Positions 1 to 10,871 of a stretch of DNA of 64,000 bases are shown one piece after another (within the stretch, counting starts at the first letter, position 1; the number at the start of each line of letters is the position of its first letter). The notes under the pieces are model-generated. The model made no database searches, was not told the origin of the DNA, and was given only the letters and a program-made list of their open reading frames with translations. The DNA is from Nageia nagi (lineage: Eukaryota > Pinophyta): contig JBITNC010000002.1 in NCBI GenBank assembly GCA_050084985.1, positions 26,598,001-26,662,000 of the forward strand, read 5' to 3'. A program made the position numbers and the translations under genes.

Positions 1-3000
1 TGAAGCAACCACAACTCCTTTCAAGAAGAAGTTCAACCATAAAAGGTAAAGTAAATAATCCATATCTTAAATTTTTTTTTAATGGTAATTGTAATTATTA
101 TGGCATCCAAGGTCACAAAGAAGTTGATTACTACAAAAAGAAAAGAGAGAAAAAAATAAAGGTAATGGAAATGTAAAGAACTTCAAAGGAAAGAAGAATA
201 TTCATGTTGGTTTTGTTATGGTGCTCTAGTTCATGTCTCGCTCTTTTTCGTTTGATTAGATTGTTGATTCTAGTTGCACTAATCACCTATGCTTTGAAAA
301 AGAATAGTTTGAGAACTTTCACAAGTATAGAAAAGATGTAGTTGTGATAGGTGATAACTCTATCCTTGAAGTTCAAAGAATTGGGAGTGTGCTGATTCAT
401 GGAAAGGTTCTTGAAAATATTCTCTATGTTCCTAAGTTAAGGATGAACCTTCTCTCTGTAATCCAAGTTGCTAGAAAAGGGTACTCTTTTGAGTTTGATT
501 CTCAATCTTAGTGTATTAAGAAAGGATTTATCATTTTGGTTAAAGGATCTACGAAAGATAACTTCTACATTGTGAATCAAGTTCTATCAAAGACGTGTCT
601 TGCTTCTAGTGTGTGTTCTAAAAGCAATCTTTGGCACCATCGTTTAAAGCACCTTAACCATAAGAGTATTCAAGTCATGAAAGACTAAGAACTTGTGGAA
701 AGTTTAACTTTAATTTCTCTTTCAGTTGGTCTATGAAAGAAGTGCATTCTTGGCAAGATGCATAGACAAAAGTTTGAAAAAGATAAGGCAACAAAAGCAT
801 CTCAACCTCTTCAACTTGTGCATTCAGATTTGATGAGTCCATTTGAGACTAAGTCACTTGGAGGAGCATCTTACCTCTTGACCTTCATTGATGAATTTAG
901 TAGGATGACCTTTGGGTATCTACTTGAGCACAAAGATCAAACCTTTGAGAGTTTTAAAGTTTTTAATGTTTTTATTACGAATCAAACTAACCTTAAAATC
1001 TAGATGTTGAGATCAGATAATAGAAGAGAATATAACAATAATGAGTTCAATGATAATTATGCTAAGTATGGAATCAAGAGGTAGTTTAAGATTCTTTACA
1101 CTCCTTAGTAGAATAATGTTGTTAAAAGGAAAAATAGAATAATTATGGAAATGTCTAGATGCATATTGGGTAATCTTCCTAGTTTTTTGTGGGTTGAAGT
1201 TGTAAGCATTGCTATTTACACCTTAAATAGGTGTCCCATAAAATTCATTCATGGAAAAATTCCTTTTGAGGCATGGTTAGAAAGAAAACCTAACATTTCT
1301 CATCATAGGGTGTTTAGTTGTGAAGCATTCTCCTACATTATTTTTGAGAAAAGAAAAAAGCTAGATAAAAGAATTGAAAAATGCATCTTTATGGGTTATG
1401 AAACTCAGCATAAAGGCTACAAACTCTTCTCTCCATCCTACAAAGTTATGTTTGTTTCAAGGGATGTAAAGTTCAATGAAATTATTAAAGAATCTACTTT
1501 AAAAGAGGATGTTGATGATCCAAAAGACTCTTCAATTGCACCTTGCTGGTTAGATATTGATGTAGATAAGTCACCTCAGGAATAAAATTCTTCAACACAA
1601 AGGGTAACAAGGAGCATGACCTTGAATAACTCTTTATTTTTAAAGATTGACAATAAGCATGAGCCCTCAACATTTAAAGAAGCTTCAAAGCACAAGTGCT
1701 GGATGGAAGCCATGAATGTGGAGTATGAGGCACTTATAAAAAATAAAACTTGGTTCTTGGTTTCTTATTCCAATGAGAAGAATGTGATTGGCAATAAGTG
1801 GATCTACAAGGTCAAGTTTAATTTAGTTGGAGATATTGAGAAATACAAGGTAAGGTTAATAATTAAAGTTTTTGCTCAAAAATATGATGTAGATTATGAG
1901 GAAACCTTTGCTCTCATGACAAAGATGCCTACTATGAGGATTATCATTGCTCTTTCTACAGCTCAAGGATGAAAAGTGTTTCAACTTGATGTCAAGAGTG
2001 CATTTCTCAATGGTGACTTAGATGTGAAAAGTTTTATGAATCAACCAGAAGGGTTTATTGTGTAAGGAAAAGAGTCCTTTATGTGCAAACTAAAAAAGTC
2101 ATTGTATAGACTTAAGTAAGCACCTCGAGCATGGTACTTTGCAAATATTGAATTCTTCAAGTATTTTTCAGACTTCGATCTATATGTGCTTAATAAAGGA
2201 AAAGATGTGGTCTTGATTCTCCTTTATGTGGATGATCTTTTAATTATTAGAAATAATGATGAAATCATTCAAGAATGCATATCCAAATTTAAGACAACAT
2301 TTGAAATGATTGATCTTAGTCTCTTACACTACTATTTTGGAATACAAATTTATCAATACAAGGATTATACTTACCTCAGTCAATCTAAGTATATATAAGA
2401 CATTTTGTAGAAGTTTGGAATGGAGGAGTGTAGATATGTTATGATCCCAGTCTCTTTTAGAATCACTATTTCTCTAAGCTCCAACTCTCAATTGGTTGAT
2501 GTTATAGCTTATAGGTAATTAATTGGTAGTCTTTTGTATTTGACTATATCTAGGCTAGATATTACCTTTATAGTGAAACTGATGGCACGATCCATGCAGA
2601 AACCTTATGTTGAGTAACTCAATATTGTTAAGCAAATATTAAAGTATGTTGCAAGGACTAAGGATCTTACCCTCAAGTATTTTAAGTTGCCCTCATTTGT
2701 TCTCTCTAGATTCTTAGATTCTAACTATGGGGGAGATAGAGATGATAGGAAATCAACTTCTACATATGTGTTTAGCATTTGTTTTAGTGCTATCTCTTGG
2801 GCTTCCAAGAAGCACCCTACTATTTCTCTTTCCATCATAGAAGCTAAATATCCTACCATATCTATTACGTCCTAGGAAGCCATTTGGCTAAGGAATCTTG
2901 TACAAGAAATTGGGTATGAGCAAGGTAGCTCATCTTTGATTTCTTTAGATAATCAGTCAGCTATTTCTTTAGTTAAGAATCATGTATTCCATCAGAGAAC

Positions 3001-3190
3001 AAAACATGTGAAAATCCATTCCCATTTTATCAAGAAGAAAGTTCTTGATGGCATCATACACTTAGAGTATTGTCCATCCACCTTGAACTCTACTGATTTG
3101 TTCACCAAGCCCCTACCAAAAGCTTAGTTCTATAAGGTGAGGGATGCTATCATGTTGGTGAAGTTGCTCTCAAAGGGGAGTGAAGTTTGA
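1..3190 (+). pseudogene. Decayed copia gag-pol polyprotein (element Z)
   Basis: The reading frame can be followed with repeated stops and shifts. A degenerate zinc knuckle (GNCNYYGIQGHKE) lies near 85-125. The protease motif VDSSCTNHLCFEK lies near 260-300. The integrase HHCC region is around 630-760. The integrase core starts near 820 (LVHSDLMSPF), with RSDN near 1010. Reverse transcriptase covers about 1690-2400 with YVDD near 2226-2240. RNase H covers about 2690-3130 (SKKHPT, then LFTKPLPKA). The frame ends in a TGA at 3188-3190 after SEV, the family's usual C-terminus. In-frame stops include TAA after VMKD near 686 and TAG after NQTNLKI near 1001. No functional product is expected. Confidence 0.9.
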
Positions 3191-3901
3191 ATTCTTATGT
3201 TGAATTCATGTTTGTGATGATAACTTCACCTCTACAAGGATTTGATGTTGTATAGTGTTGATTTTGTTGTACATCTTCATAGTAAGTTCGTTCTACGAGA
3301 GGAACTTGTACAAATTTTTAAAGTAAAATATTGGCCAATCTAGCACTATTTAGTTATCAATGTGTGAGGAACTCTTTTGTGTTGTTTGGCATTGTTCAGT
3401 TATCCATATATGAGGAACTCGTATGTGCATGCTCTATTTTGTAATGATAATCAACACATGTTTTATATACAACATGTGACTATGAGTTTTTGGCATGGCA
3501 TCTTCGTAATGACTTATAATGCACCATTGATCAGTTCATGATGGCATTTATGTGATTCATCTATCCTTATTGAGATGAATATATTGCATCTAACTGATCT
3601 TGTTATTTGAACTACTTATGACTTGGAAGTTCCTTTGAGATTGTAGGTTACTTACTTCAGATATGCAGGCTCTTAGAGACTCTTCATGACTTCTAGTTGG
3701 ATGACTACTTCATGTACATTGAAACCAATTATGGTTAATGATTGTATTTGGTAAAGTAATGAGTCTTAAACTAGATATTTTTTAGTTCACAAATATGTAA
3801 AAAGTTCTCATCTCTATTGTATCTATTTGGAGGAGAACTCTCTTACTTTCTCTACTTCTTCACTCTTATTTGCTCTATCCCAATATTGCATTAAAGGGGA
3901 G
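3191..3901 (+). other. 3' untranslated region and polypurine tract of element Z
   Basis: This non-coding stretch lies between the pol stop and the LTR. It holds one hairpin-type unit near 3285-3315 (arms AAGTTC and GAACTT) and two copies of the TTATCCATATATGAGGAACTC-like unit at about 3355-3435, which is expanded in element A2. It ends in the polypurine tract at about 3890-3901, the primer for plus-strand DNA synthesis in LTR elements. Confidence 0.7.
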
Positions 3902-4390
3902 TGTTGGAATTTATAATGCATTATTGTAAGGGTTTTGCAATAATCTTCTATGTAAATTCACTAATACTTAAGGGTATCACTTGATACCTTAAGTATTTAA
4001 GTGAATATGATAATATTACTTGTCTTACACTCCATGTCATGAGCATGCCTCTTGGGTAAAAGGATGTGCATGTCATGCTTTTGTACATTGGATAAAAAGG
4101 TGATCCAAAAAGGGATTTTGACCTATAAATAGAGGGCTCCTTCTTTGTGATTACACACCAATTTATGGAGTAAAATTGTACTAGAGGATAGTGTTTAGGA
4201 GTTGAGATTAGGAGGATTGTAAAAGACTTGTATTTGTGATTGAAGTAAAGATATAATTAGTGGATGTACTCCTAGTTGGAGGAAGCACTTACATCTTGTG
4301 TTATCTTTGTGAGTTTGTTAGATGTGTATTATGAGCTTTCATATGATCTAGGGAGTTTAGAGTTGTTCATGTTATAGCTCAATTCTCTCA
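3902..4390 (+). repeat. 3' LTR of element Z
   Basis: The LTR begins TGTTGGAATT directly after the polypurine tract and ends in CTCTCA, giving the TG...CA boundaries of copia LTRs (489 bp). It contains a TATA box (TATAAATA, about 4124-4131) followed by AGAGGGCTCC, as in the other LTRs here. It also has the U3 inverted repeat around AATACTTAAGG (3963-4005). It is clearly related to the LTRs at 10378, 12293, 21035 and 26833. Confidence 0.92.
4124..4131 (+). promoter_or_regulatory. LTR TATA box (element Z)
   Basis: TATAAATA is followed by AGAGGGCTCC. The same word with the same context recurs at the matching place in the C, D and E LTRs, so it is probably the core promoter that sets the start of R. 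In this 3' LTR it would drive transcription outwards into flanking DNA, if active. Confidence 0.6.
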
Positions 4391-5553
4391 CTTATGGTAG
4401 CATCACCTTCTTATGATGGATCACCACCCACTTGTTGTTAAGATGAGTCTTCCTCAACCCTCCTAGTCCTACTTGACTAGCAATGACCACCTACTCATGA
4501 TCATATCTTGAATTAGATAAAAATTATATTTATCTATATGTTCTATTTATTGATGCTCCTTTCATTCTCATTAGGATTAATGTTCAAGAGTAAATTCTAT
4601 TATGACACTTATGTTTCAAGCCCATAAAGCACCACAAAACTCCCAAGGTCTCATTACTAAGATTCTAAGTTTCTCCAAACTTCTAAAGAGAATTTAAAAA
4701 ATAATAAAATTTCAAATATCCTTATCTAAATCATTCCATATTAGCAGGTTATACTCACCCTTGAAAAACATATCGATATCACAAAGAACTCATATTTTAA
4801 AACACAAATAGTTCTTCAAGCACTCTAAACTTGATATTAAGGAAAAATACTCTTTTTCTAATTTCAACAAAAGAACAATTATTGCATCATCTTATCAAGG
4901 ATATACCTTAAATAAAGATAGTTATCAAGATTCATTATATTATATATTCTCAAATAAATATGCATTATTATTAATTTAAGACAAATCAAGCAATTTCTTC
5001 TTGAGGGGAAAAGATCATATTTTCAAACTCAAAACTTACGTTTCATCTTGTTAAAAAAAATCATGTCCTTAACTATATTTCTCAAGTATTATTATTTTAT
5101 TTCAAATGCTTGGAAGTACATTGTCTCAATAATAGAAGAGCTTCCATACCTATTATCAAAGTATGATCCCCATTAGATTTAGGTAAAGAGTTAACTTAGA
5201 TATTATTTGAATTTTAATCACATTATCATGTTTTCTATCTTACCTATTTATCCCTTAATCATTCCTTAACTACACAATGATATAAATAATTTCTAAATTA
5301 TTAAATATTACTTAGTAGTCCAAAATAAGGTAACTACAAAATCAATATTCCTAAGTAAATAATTGTTATTGTTAAATGTTCACTCTATTTAATTTAAATA
5401 TTATTCTCAAAGGTATTACTTTTTCATTGTAATAAAGTAACCATTTAAATGAGTACAACACATTATAGAGTAAGGACAATTAATAACATTCAATAAATAA
5501 TAAGTCTATTTAAGGCATTTCTCATTTTCAATAATAAAATCTTACCAGGTCAA
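4391..5553. other. AT-rich intergenic DNA, nothing recognised
   Basis: This is about 1.2 kb of AT-rich sequence without a coding frame, terminal repeat or similarity to the other repeats that I can see. It is probably old decayed repeat or unique intergenic DNA. Confidence 0.5.
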
Positions 5554-5558
5554 TATTA

Positions 5559-5919
5559 TTTAGGGAAAATATCCAAAATACCCCTATAATTTCACATAAT
5601 ATAAAAAATACTACTATTTTTTTGAAATATAAAAAACACCCTTGGAAATAAAAATAAAAACAAATACAAATACACAAATAAATATGGAATAGGAAAACCT
5701 TTATTTAATTTAATATTTTTAATTAATTTAAATAGTATATATTTATATTTAATTAATAGTTAATATATTATATTATATAAACTATATTATTTTGTAGTTT
5801 AATAGAATTTTTCCTATTCCATATTTATTCGTGTATTTATTTTTCTTTTGATACTTATATTCAAAGGTATTTTTGATATTATATGAAATTATAGGGGTAT
5901 TTTGGATATTTTCCCTAAA
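5559..5919. mobile_element. Fold-back (MITE-like) element with long inverted arms
   Basis: The first 50 or so bases (TTTAGGGAAAATATCC...) return as their reverse complement at 5870-5919 with about two mismatches. The pairing continues inwards: the word AATATGGAATAGGAAAA near 5681-5697 pairs with TTTTCCTATTCCATATT near 5808-5824. Nearly the whole 361 bp could fold into one hairpin with an AT-rich loop. TATTA occurs immediately outside both ends (5554-5558 and 5920-5924) and could be a 5-bp target duplication. There is no coding capacity, so it is either a non-autonomous DNA transposon or an inverted-repeat small-RNA source. The superfamily cannot be assigned. Confidence 0.75.
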
Positions 5920-5924
5920 TATTA

Positions 5925-6225
5925 TTATTAAAATAATAATAATGAGAGCATAAATTAATTAATAAATGATTAATTAATTAGTAGATTACACTTTGAGTTG
6001 TGCCTAACCTAAGTCCCAATAAGTGTTAGTGCAACTAAAATAAAATCCTTTCCCATTTTAAGATAATAAGATATTTTAAAATTTTAGTTGTGTGAAGTGG
6101 ATGTATTGTTAACTCTTCATTCATGAGTAAACAAGGAGTGCTTTTGTGTTAATATCCTAGCTTTGAAATTAACATGGAGTTCTCACTCTAATTTTATGAA
6201 CTATCTTTGAGTCTAAATTACTTAG
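5925..6225. other. Intergenic DNA, nothing recognised
   Basis: A short AT-rich stretch between the fold-back element and the TA microsatellite. I see no gene or repeat structure in it. Confidence 0.4.

Positions 6226-6254
<29 letters not shown>
6226..6254. repeat. (TA)n microsatellite
   Basis: An uninterrupted TA dinucleotide run of 29 bases. Its length is likely to be polymorphic and prone to assembly error. Confidence 0.95.
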
Positions 6255-6255
<1 letters not shown>

Positions 6256-6257
<2 letters not shown>

Positions 6258-6720
6258 AATGATGAAAGATAAAGGCATGTTGATGATCAAGTGCACTATA
6301 TGATATAAAATGATCCAATTGCATCAAAATATATTGTTCACGATCAAGTGCACCATATATAATATAAAAAATCCAAATTGCATCAACATATAATATAAAA
6401 TGATTTAATTACACCATATTAGTATGAAATGATGCTACTGTACCAGATGATATGAAATGACAAGTATACCATATGATATAAAATGATCCAAATGTACCAA
6501 CATATGATATGAAATGATATAATTACAACATATTGGTATGAAATGATGCTACTGTACCATATGATATCAAATGACAAGTGCATGATATGATATGAAATGA
6601 TCTAAATGCATCATATAGTTTGAAACAATGCAACTGTACCATATGATATGAAATATACACCAACATATATTATGAAATTGATGTAATTACACCATACAGT
6701 AAGAAATGATATAGTTGGTA
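6256..6720. repeat. Degenerate short tandem repeat region (ATATGATATGAAATGAT-type)
   Basis: Variants of a unit of roughly 27-30 bases (CATATGATATGAAATGATCC followed by an AAATGCAC-like tail) recur more than ten times with many substitutions. A second block of the same material lies at 7335-7560. Both blocks are followed by the same PPR-derived sequence, so satellite and PPR debris were duplicated together. Confidence 0.7.
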
Positions 6721-6849
6721 AAAATATGCTTGTAATACTTAGCAACTGTTCAACTCAAAAATTTAAATGTTATGTTGTCTTACCTCAATAAGATAGCTTT
6801 TTCCCAGGATAACCTATTCAAAACATCATGAATTATGCTCAAGTGATTC

Positions 6850-8640
6850 AAATATGCTCTACAGTTTTGATTATTGCTCAATTGATTCAAATATTCTTTG
6901 TAGTACTACTACCACAACATTTCAATTTACAAGAACCAATTATAAATATCACATCATGCATCTTGTGAAATAAATATCGAGCCTTGTATATTGTTTCACA
7001 TTTTGCATACATGTCTATCAAGGCAATCACAACCATAATATTCAAGGCAAAACCATTTTCAACCACTCTTTGATGGATGTCCATACCTTCTTCTAGAGCT
7101 CATATTTTGCAGACATTTCTACAGGCCTTGAGTATTGTTCCACACTTTGCATACATGTCTATCTAGGCATTCAAAACTACAACATTTGATTTACAAAGCA
7201 CCAAGTAGATACATCCACACACCTAATTCAAGGTTTATGGATATTTTGGCACCCAAGCTCAATCAAAGTTAGCAAAATTATGATGTTGGTCATGGGATAC
7301 TAAAGGATGGCCCAATGGAACTAACCAATCACCATTTATATATATGTAAATGATGAAACATAAAGACATGTTCATAATCAAGTGCACCATATGATATAAA
7401 ATGATCTAAATGCACCAACATATGTTCATGATCAAATGCACCATAAGATATAGAATGATCCAAATGCACCAATATATGATATGAAAAGATCTAATTACAC
7501 CATATTGGTCTAAAATGATGCTACTATACCATATGATATGAAATTATTCAAATATGCTCTACAATACTACCACCACAACATTTCAATTTACAAGCATCAA
7601 GTAGACACATCCACACACCCAAGTAGAACTTTTTGAAAATAAATGAAATGAAACATAAAACCTAATAGACATGAATGCAAAATGTGGATGATGCATGATG
7701 TAGACATAGTCTCATGGACTATAATGGTTGAAGGAAATGCAATTCATGGCTATAATAAAGATGCCCCTTAAACTTTGATATGATGAACCACTTGGGAACC
7801 ACATATTTTTTTTTGCGTTTGGCTAAGTATTACAAGCATGTTTTTGCCAACTTATCACATTTAATAATTTATTTGTAAAAAAATTTTGATAGAGGCCATT
7901 CAATGAAGGAGCCCACAACATATTCCATTATTTTCATGTGACACATCCACACACCCAATTTAGAGTTTATAAGTATTTTAACGCTTGGGGGAATTTGGTG
8001 TATAGGTAAGGTAAGACAAGATGCAAGTAGGTATTTTAGTCTGTGATCTTGTAGTATTTAACTTCCACAATCCATGAGCTTGTATTCTTTTGCATTCTAC
8101 AATATATGTTCATGCTTTAAATATTTTTTGCTTTCTTTTAGAAAACTCGTGAATCTTGCAAATATTGTAGACCATGAAACTATGTTTGTGTCATGCATTT
8201 TATCAAACTTATACCAGGTCTTGTATATTCTTCCACATATTTCATGTATCTATGGGATTTTTTAGAAAACCCATTTTGTATATCGGACAATCATTATAGA
8301 TTGTGAAACTATGTTTTCATCATGCATCTTGTCAAATAAATCTTGGGTCTTGTTTTGTTCTTTCGCTTGTTTCATGTATCTATGGGCCTTTTTTAGAGAA
8401 CCCATTTTGTGTATTGTGTAATCATTACATACTATTAAACTTTGTTTGCATTATACATCTTGTCAAACAAATCTACAATCATCTATTTACAAACACCAAT
8501 AGACATATACACACACCCAATTTAGGGTTTATATGTATTTTGGCAATGAAGTTCAAAGCTCCCATAACCTACACAAACCACAACATTCGATTTATGAGCA
8601 CCAAGTAGACACATATACACATTTTGATACCATTATATGC
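6850..8640 (-). pseudogene. Cluster of broken PPR-gene fragments
   Basis: Short translated pieces match the plant PPR (PLS/E class) consensus, mostly on the minus strand. At 6887-7084: ALIDMYAKC, then KARYLFHKMHD. At 7560-7630: GVWMCLLDACKLKCCGG, similar to the E-domain start. Similar E-type pieces lie near 7160-7220, 8470-8530 and 8570-8610. At about 8195-8300: KFDKMHDTNIVSW. At about 8300-8390: LFDKMHDENIVS. One piece near 7690-7770 is on the plus strand (MHDVDIVSWTIMV). Order and orientation are scrambled and stops are frequent. PPR proteins bind organellar RNA, but nothing here could make one. These are most likely duplicated remnants of a PPR gene or a transposon-carried copy. Confidence 0.72.
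7335..7560. repeat. Second block of the degenerate tandem repeat
   Basis: It resembles 6256-6720, including the starting phrase AAATGATGAAA and the CACCATATGATATAAAATGAT words, and is again followed by CAAATATGCTCTACA and PPR E-domain debris. This shows a duplicated unit of satellite plus PPR fragment. Confidence 0.65.
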
Positions 8641-8780
8641 ATTACCTCTAAAATAAAAATAGAAATTTAAGTTTTATATTCATCTACACAGTTTGATAAC
8701 ATTATATTCATTACCTCTAAAATAAAAATAGAACTTTAAGTTTTATATTCATCTACATAGTTTGATAACATTATATTCAT
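8623..8780. repeat. 69-bp tandem repeat, 2.3 copies
   Basis: Units start at 8623, 8692 and 8761 with TTTGATA(A/C)C and run through ATTCATTACCTCTAAAATA to ATTCATCTACA(C/T)AG. The two complete copies differ at only a few bases, so the duplication is fairly recent. No function is evident. Confidence 0.85.
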
Positions 8781-9289
8781 ATTATCTCTTGTTTTGATAC
8801 TTTATGGTGTGCTTACGTAGTATTATACAACTTTGCACTTGAGGGGTGTCTGGTTGAATTCATTAGTGTTTATTAGAGACACTGTTAGGAATGGTGTTGG
8901 TGCTAAGTCTTGAATTATAGATGTCTACATGTAGTGTAACCAAAGTACATTTTATGGATAGCATATTGATTCATAAGATCAATGCTTGTGTTGAGAACAT
9001 AGAATATATTACTTATGGATTATATTTTATGGGTTATTTTTAACTTAATAATTGAAGTCTATATCATTTTCTTTGAGGCTATTTTGAGATATGTCATGTT
9101 TCTACACCATGACATTGGAAGTAGAAAAAATGTCCAAGCTATGGAAGTCAAGTGGATGCATACATCCATTGGAATTGTTGAAGAATATATTTTCATGGCT
9201 TTCTCTAGAGACTCTATGGTGTTGTAGAAGTATGTTCAAAGAGTGGAAGACTTTGTTATCTTCCTTTAGATTCTTCAGTACATGGAAAA
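8781..9289. other. Intergenic DNA, nothing recognised
   Basis: About 500 bp between the 69-bp repeat and the LINE fragment. Two overlapping open frames of about 70 codons occur but have no recognisable similarity, and I do not regard them as genes. Confidence 0.4.
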
Positions 9290-10377
9290 GTAGCCAAACA
9301 AGCCCATGCTAATGGTTAATTTTGCACTTATGAGGTAACTATGATCCATATACCTACTAACACTCTTTCTCCTTGTATAATCATCCACTTTTATTAAGAT
9401 CTTGCCCCCAATTATAGCTTTATCCTGAAACAAAAACTTCCCCACATGCACTCTTTCTCCTTCATTGATGATTAGGGGCTTTTCCTTTTCGAGACCTTGC
9501 ACTCCATTGTCATGTAGATTTTCCCTCACATAATCCACCCTCCATCCCACCCTCGACATCTTGGCCATACCTCAATGAACAAATGGTTCGATGTGGAATG
9601 TAAATCTAGCCATTGCCAACTCAAATAGGCCATTACCTTTGCAACCCCCCCTCATGTCATCCATTCCCTACGTTGCTCTTACTATCAGCTCTTGAGGATC
9701 AAGAAGCACCACTTCTTAGCCAAAAGATGATAAGAAATCATCTCGATCGTCCAAATGATCCTAAATCTTTTTGGCACTCTTTCTTGCCTAGAAGATATCA
9801 CACTAGCCACATCACCTTACAGGATTAGAGCATTTATGCCTCTTAGATCTACATTGATCCCAACCACATCTCCACTCGTTATCACTTTCCCTTCCTCCTC
9901 TAACTTCTTTTTCTCTCCTTGCATCCATAAAACCATCCTTAAGATTAGTTTGAGGAAAGTGCCTAACATCTAAAACCTTCAAATGAAATATCCCAAGTAC
10001 GCTAGTTCCATCCTGCCTCCTCCCTCTACCATCTCTTCAACACCATTATTTGCACTAGCTTCCCCACCCCTTGGACCTTGAAAATTATCCACCTCATCCT
10101 CAAATTAGGTGATCCTTGTGATATGAGCAATTCCTGCACTATTATGATTAGATACACTATGACATACTTGAGGAATACACATCCCAGTTGGAAGATGTTA
10201 AAGGCTTCAGGGAAAGAGGATAGGAAGGTTTCCATAGAGATAACTGCACCACAAACCACTTCCTCACTCTTCAAGTGATTATTGAGGAGGCTAAGTTTTA
10301 GAAGATCCTAGTTTTTAGTTATTTTGTAGATTTCAAGAATGCTTTTAATATTGTCCTACATCATAGACTCATGGATA
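9290..10377 (+). pseudogene. LINE (non-LTR retrotransposon) ORF2 fragment
   Basis: Several frames on the plus strand follow the plant LINE ORF2 order. The link after the endonuclease contains NKWFDVECK near 9580-9605. A stretch near 9760-9830 (LFGTLSCLED, then TLAT) matches the region before the RT. RT block 1-2 (LGDPCDMSNSCTIMI, about 10107-10151) corresponds to the consensus GDP..PSNYRTIM. The RT strand with FVDFKNAFN lies near 10320-10350. The fragment stops abruptly at the LTR at 10378, before the YADD region. Multiple stops and shifts make it a dead fragment. This LINE type is familiar to me from gymnosperms and other non-flowering plants, which is a weak hint at the host. Confidence 0.75.
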
Positions 10378-10867
10378 CGTTGGAATGTATAATGCATTAT
10401 TGTAAAGGTTTTGTATTAATCCTCTTCATAAATTCACTAATACTTAATCGTATCAATAGATACCTTAAGTATTTAAGTGAATATGATAATGTAACTTATT
10501 ATACATTCCATGTCATGAGCATGCCTCTTTGATAAAAGGGAGTTGCATGTCATGCCTTTGTACATTGGATAAAAAGTTGATCCAAAAAGAGACTTTGGCC
10601 TATAATTAGAAGGCTCCCTCTTTTTGATCACTCACCAATTTGTGGAGTTAAGTTATGCTATAGGATAATATTTAAGATATTTGTAAGAGTTCATATTTGT
10701 GAATAAAGTAAGATCTAGTTAGTGGATGTACTCCTAGTTGGAGGAACCACTTTATCTCTTGAGTTATCTTTATGAGATTATTTACTTTGAGTTATTTAGA
10801 TGTGAGTTTAAGCTTTCATGAGATCTTGGTAGTATAGGGTTATTTATGTTATATTTCAACTCTTTCA
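10378..10867 (+). repeat. 5' LTR of element A1
   Basis: It starts (C/T)GTTGGAATGTATAATGC and ends CTCTTTCA, about 490 bp. The first base is C instead of the expected T. It contains the U3 inverted repeat near 10439-10480 and a damaged TATA region (CCTATAATTAGAAGG near 10600). The sequence TTTGGTAT that follows is the beginning of a tRNA-iMet PBS cut short by a deletion. Confidence 0.88.
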
Positions 10868-10871
10868 TTTG

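Larger units (their letters stand above)
1..4390 (+). mobile_element. Ty1/copia element Z, 5'-truncated by the window edge
   Basis: This is the 3' part of a copia LTR retrotransposon. It enters the window inside gag, runs through protease, integrase, reverse transcriptase and RNase H remnants, and ends in a 3' untranslated region, a polypurine tract (ATTAAAGGGGAG) and an LTR at 3902-4390. Gene order protease-integrase-RT-RNase H is diagnostic of Ty1/copia. Many stops and frame breaks in the coding part show an old, dead copy. It belongs to the same family as the elements at 10.4-27.3 kb. No target-site duplication can be judged because the left end lies outside the window. Confidence 0.93.
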
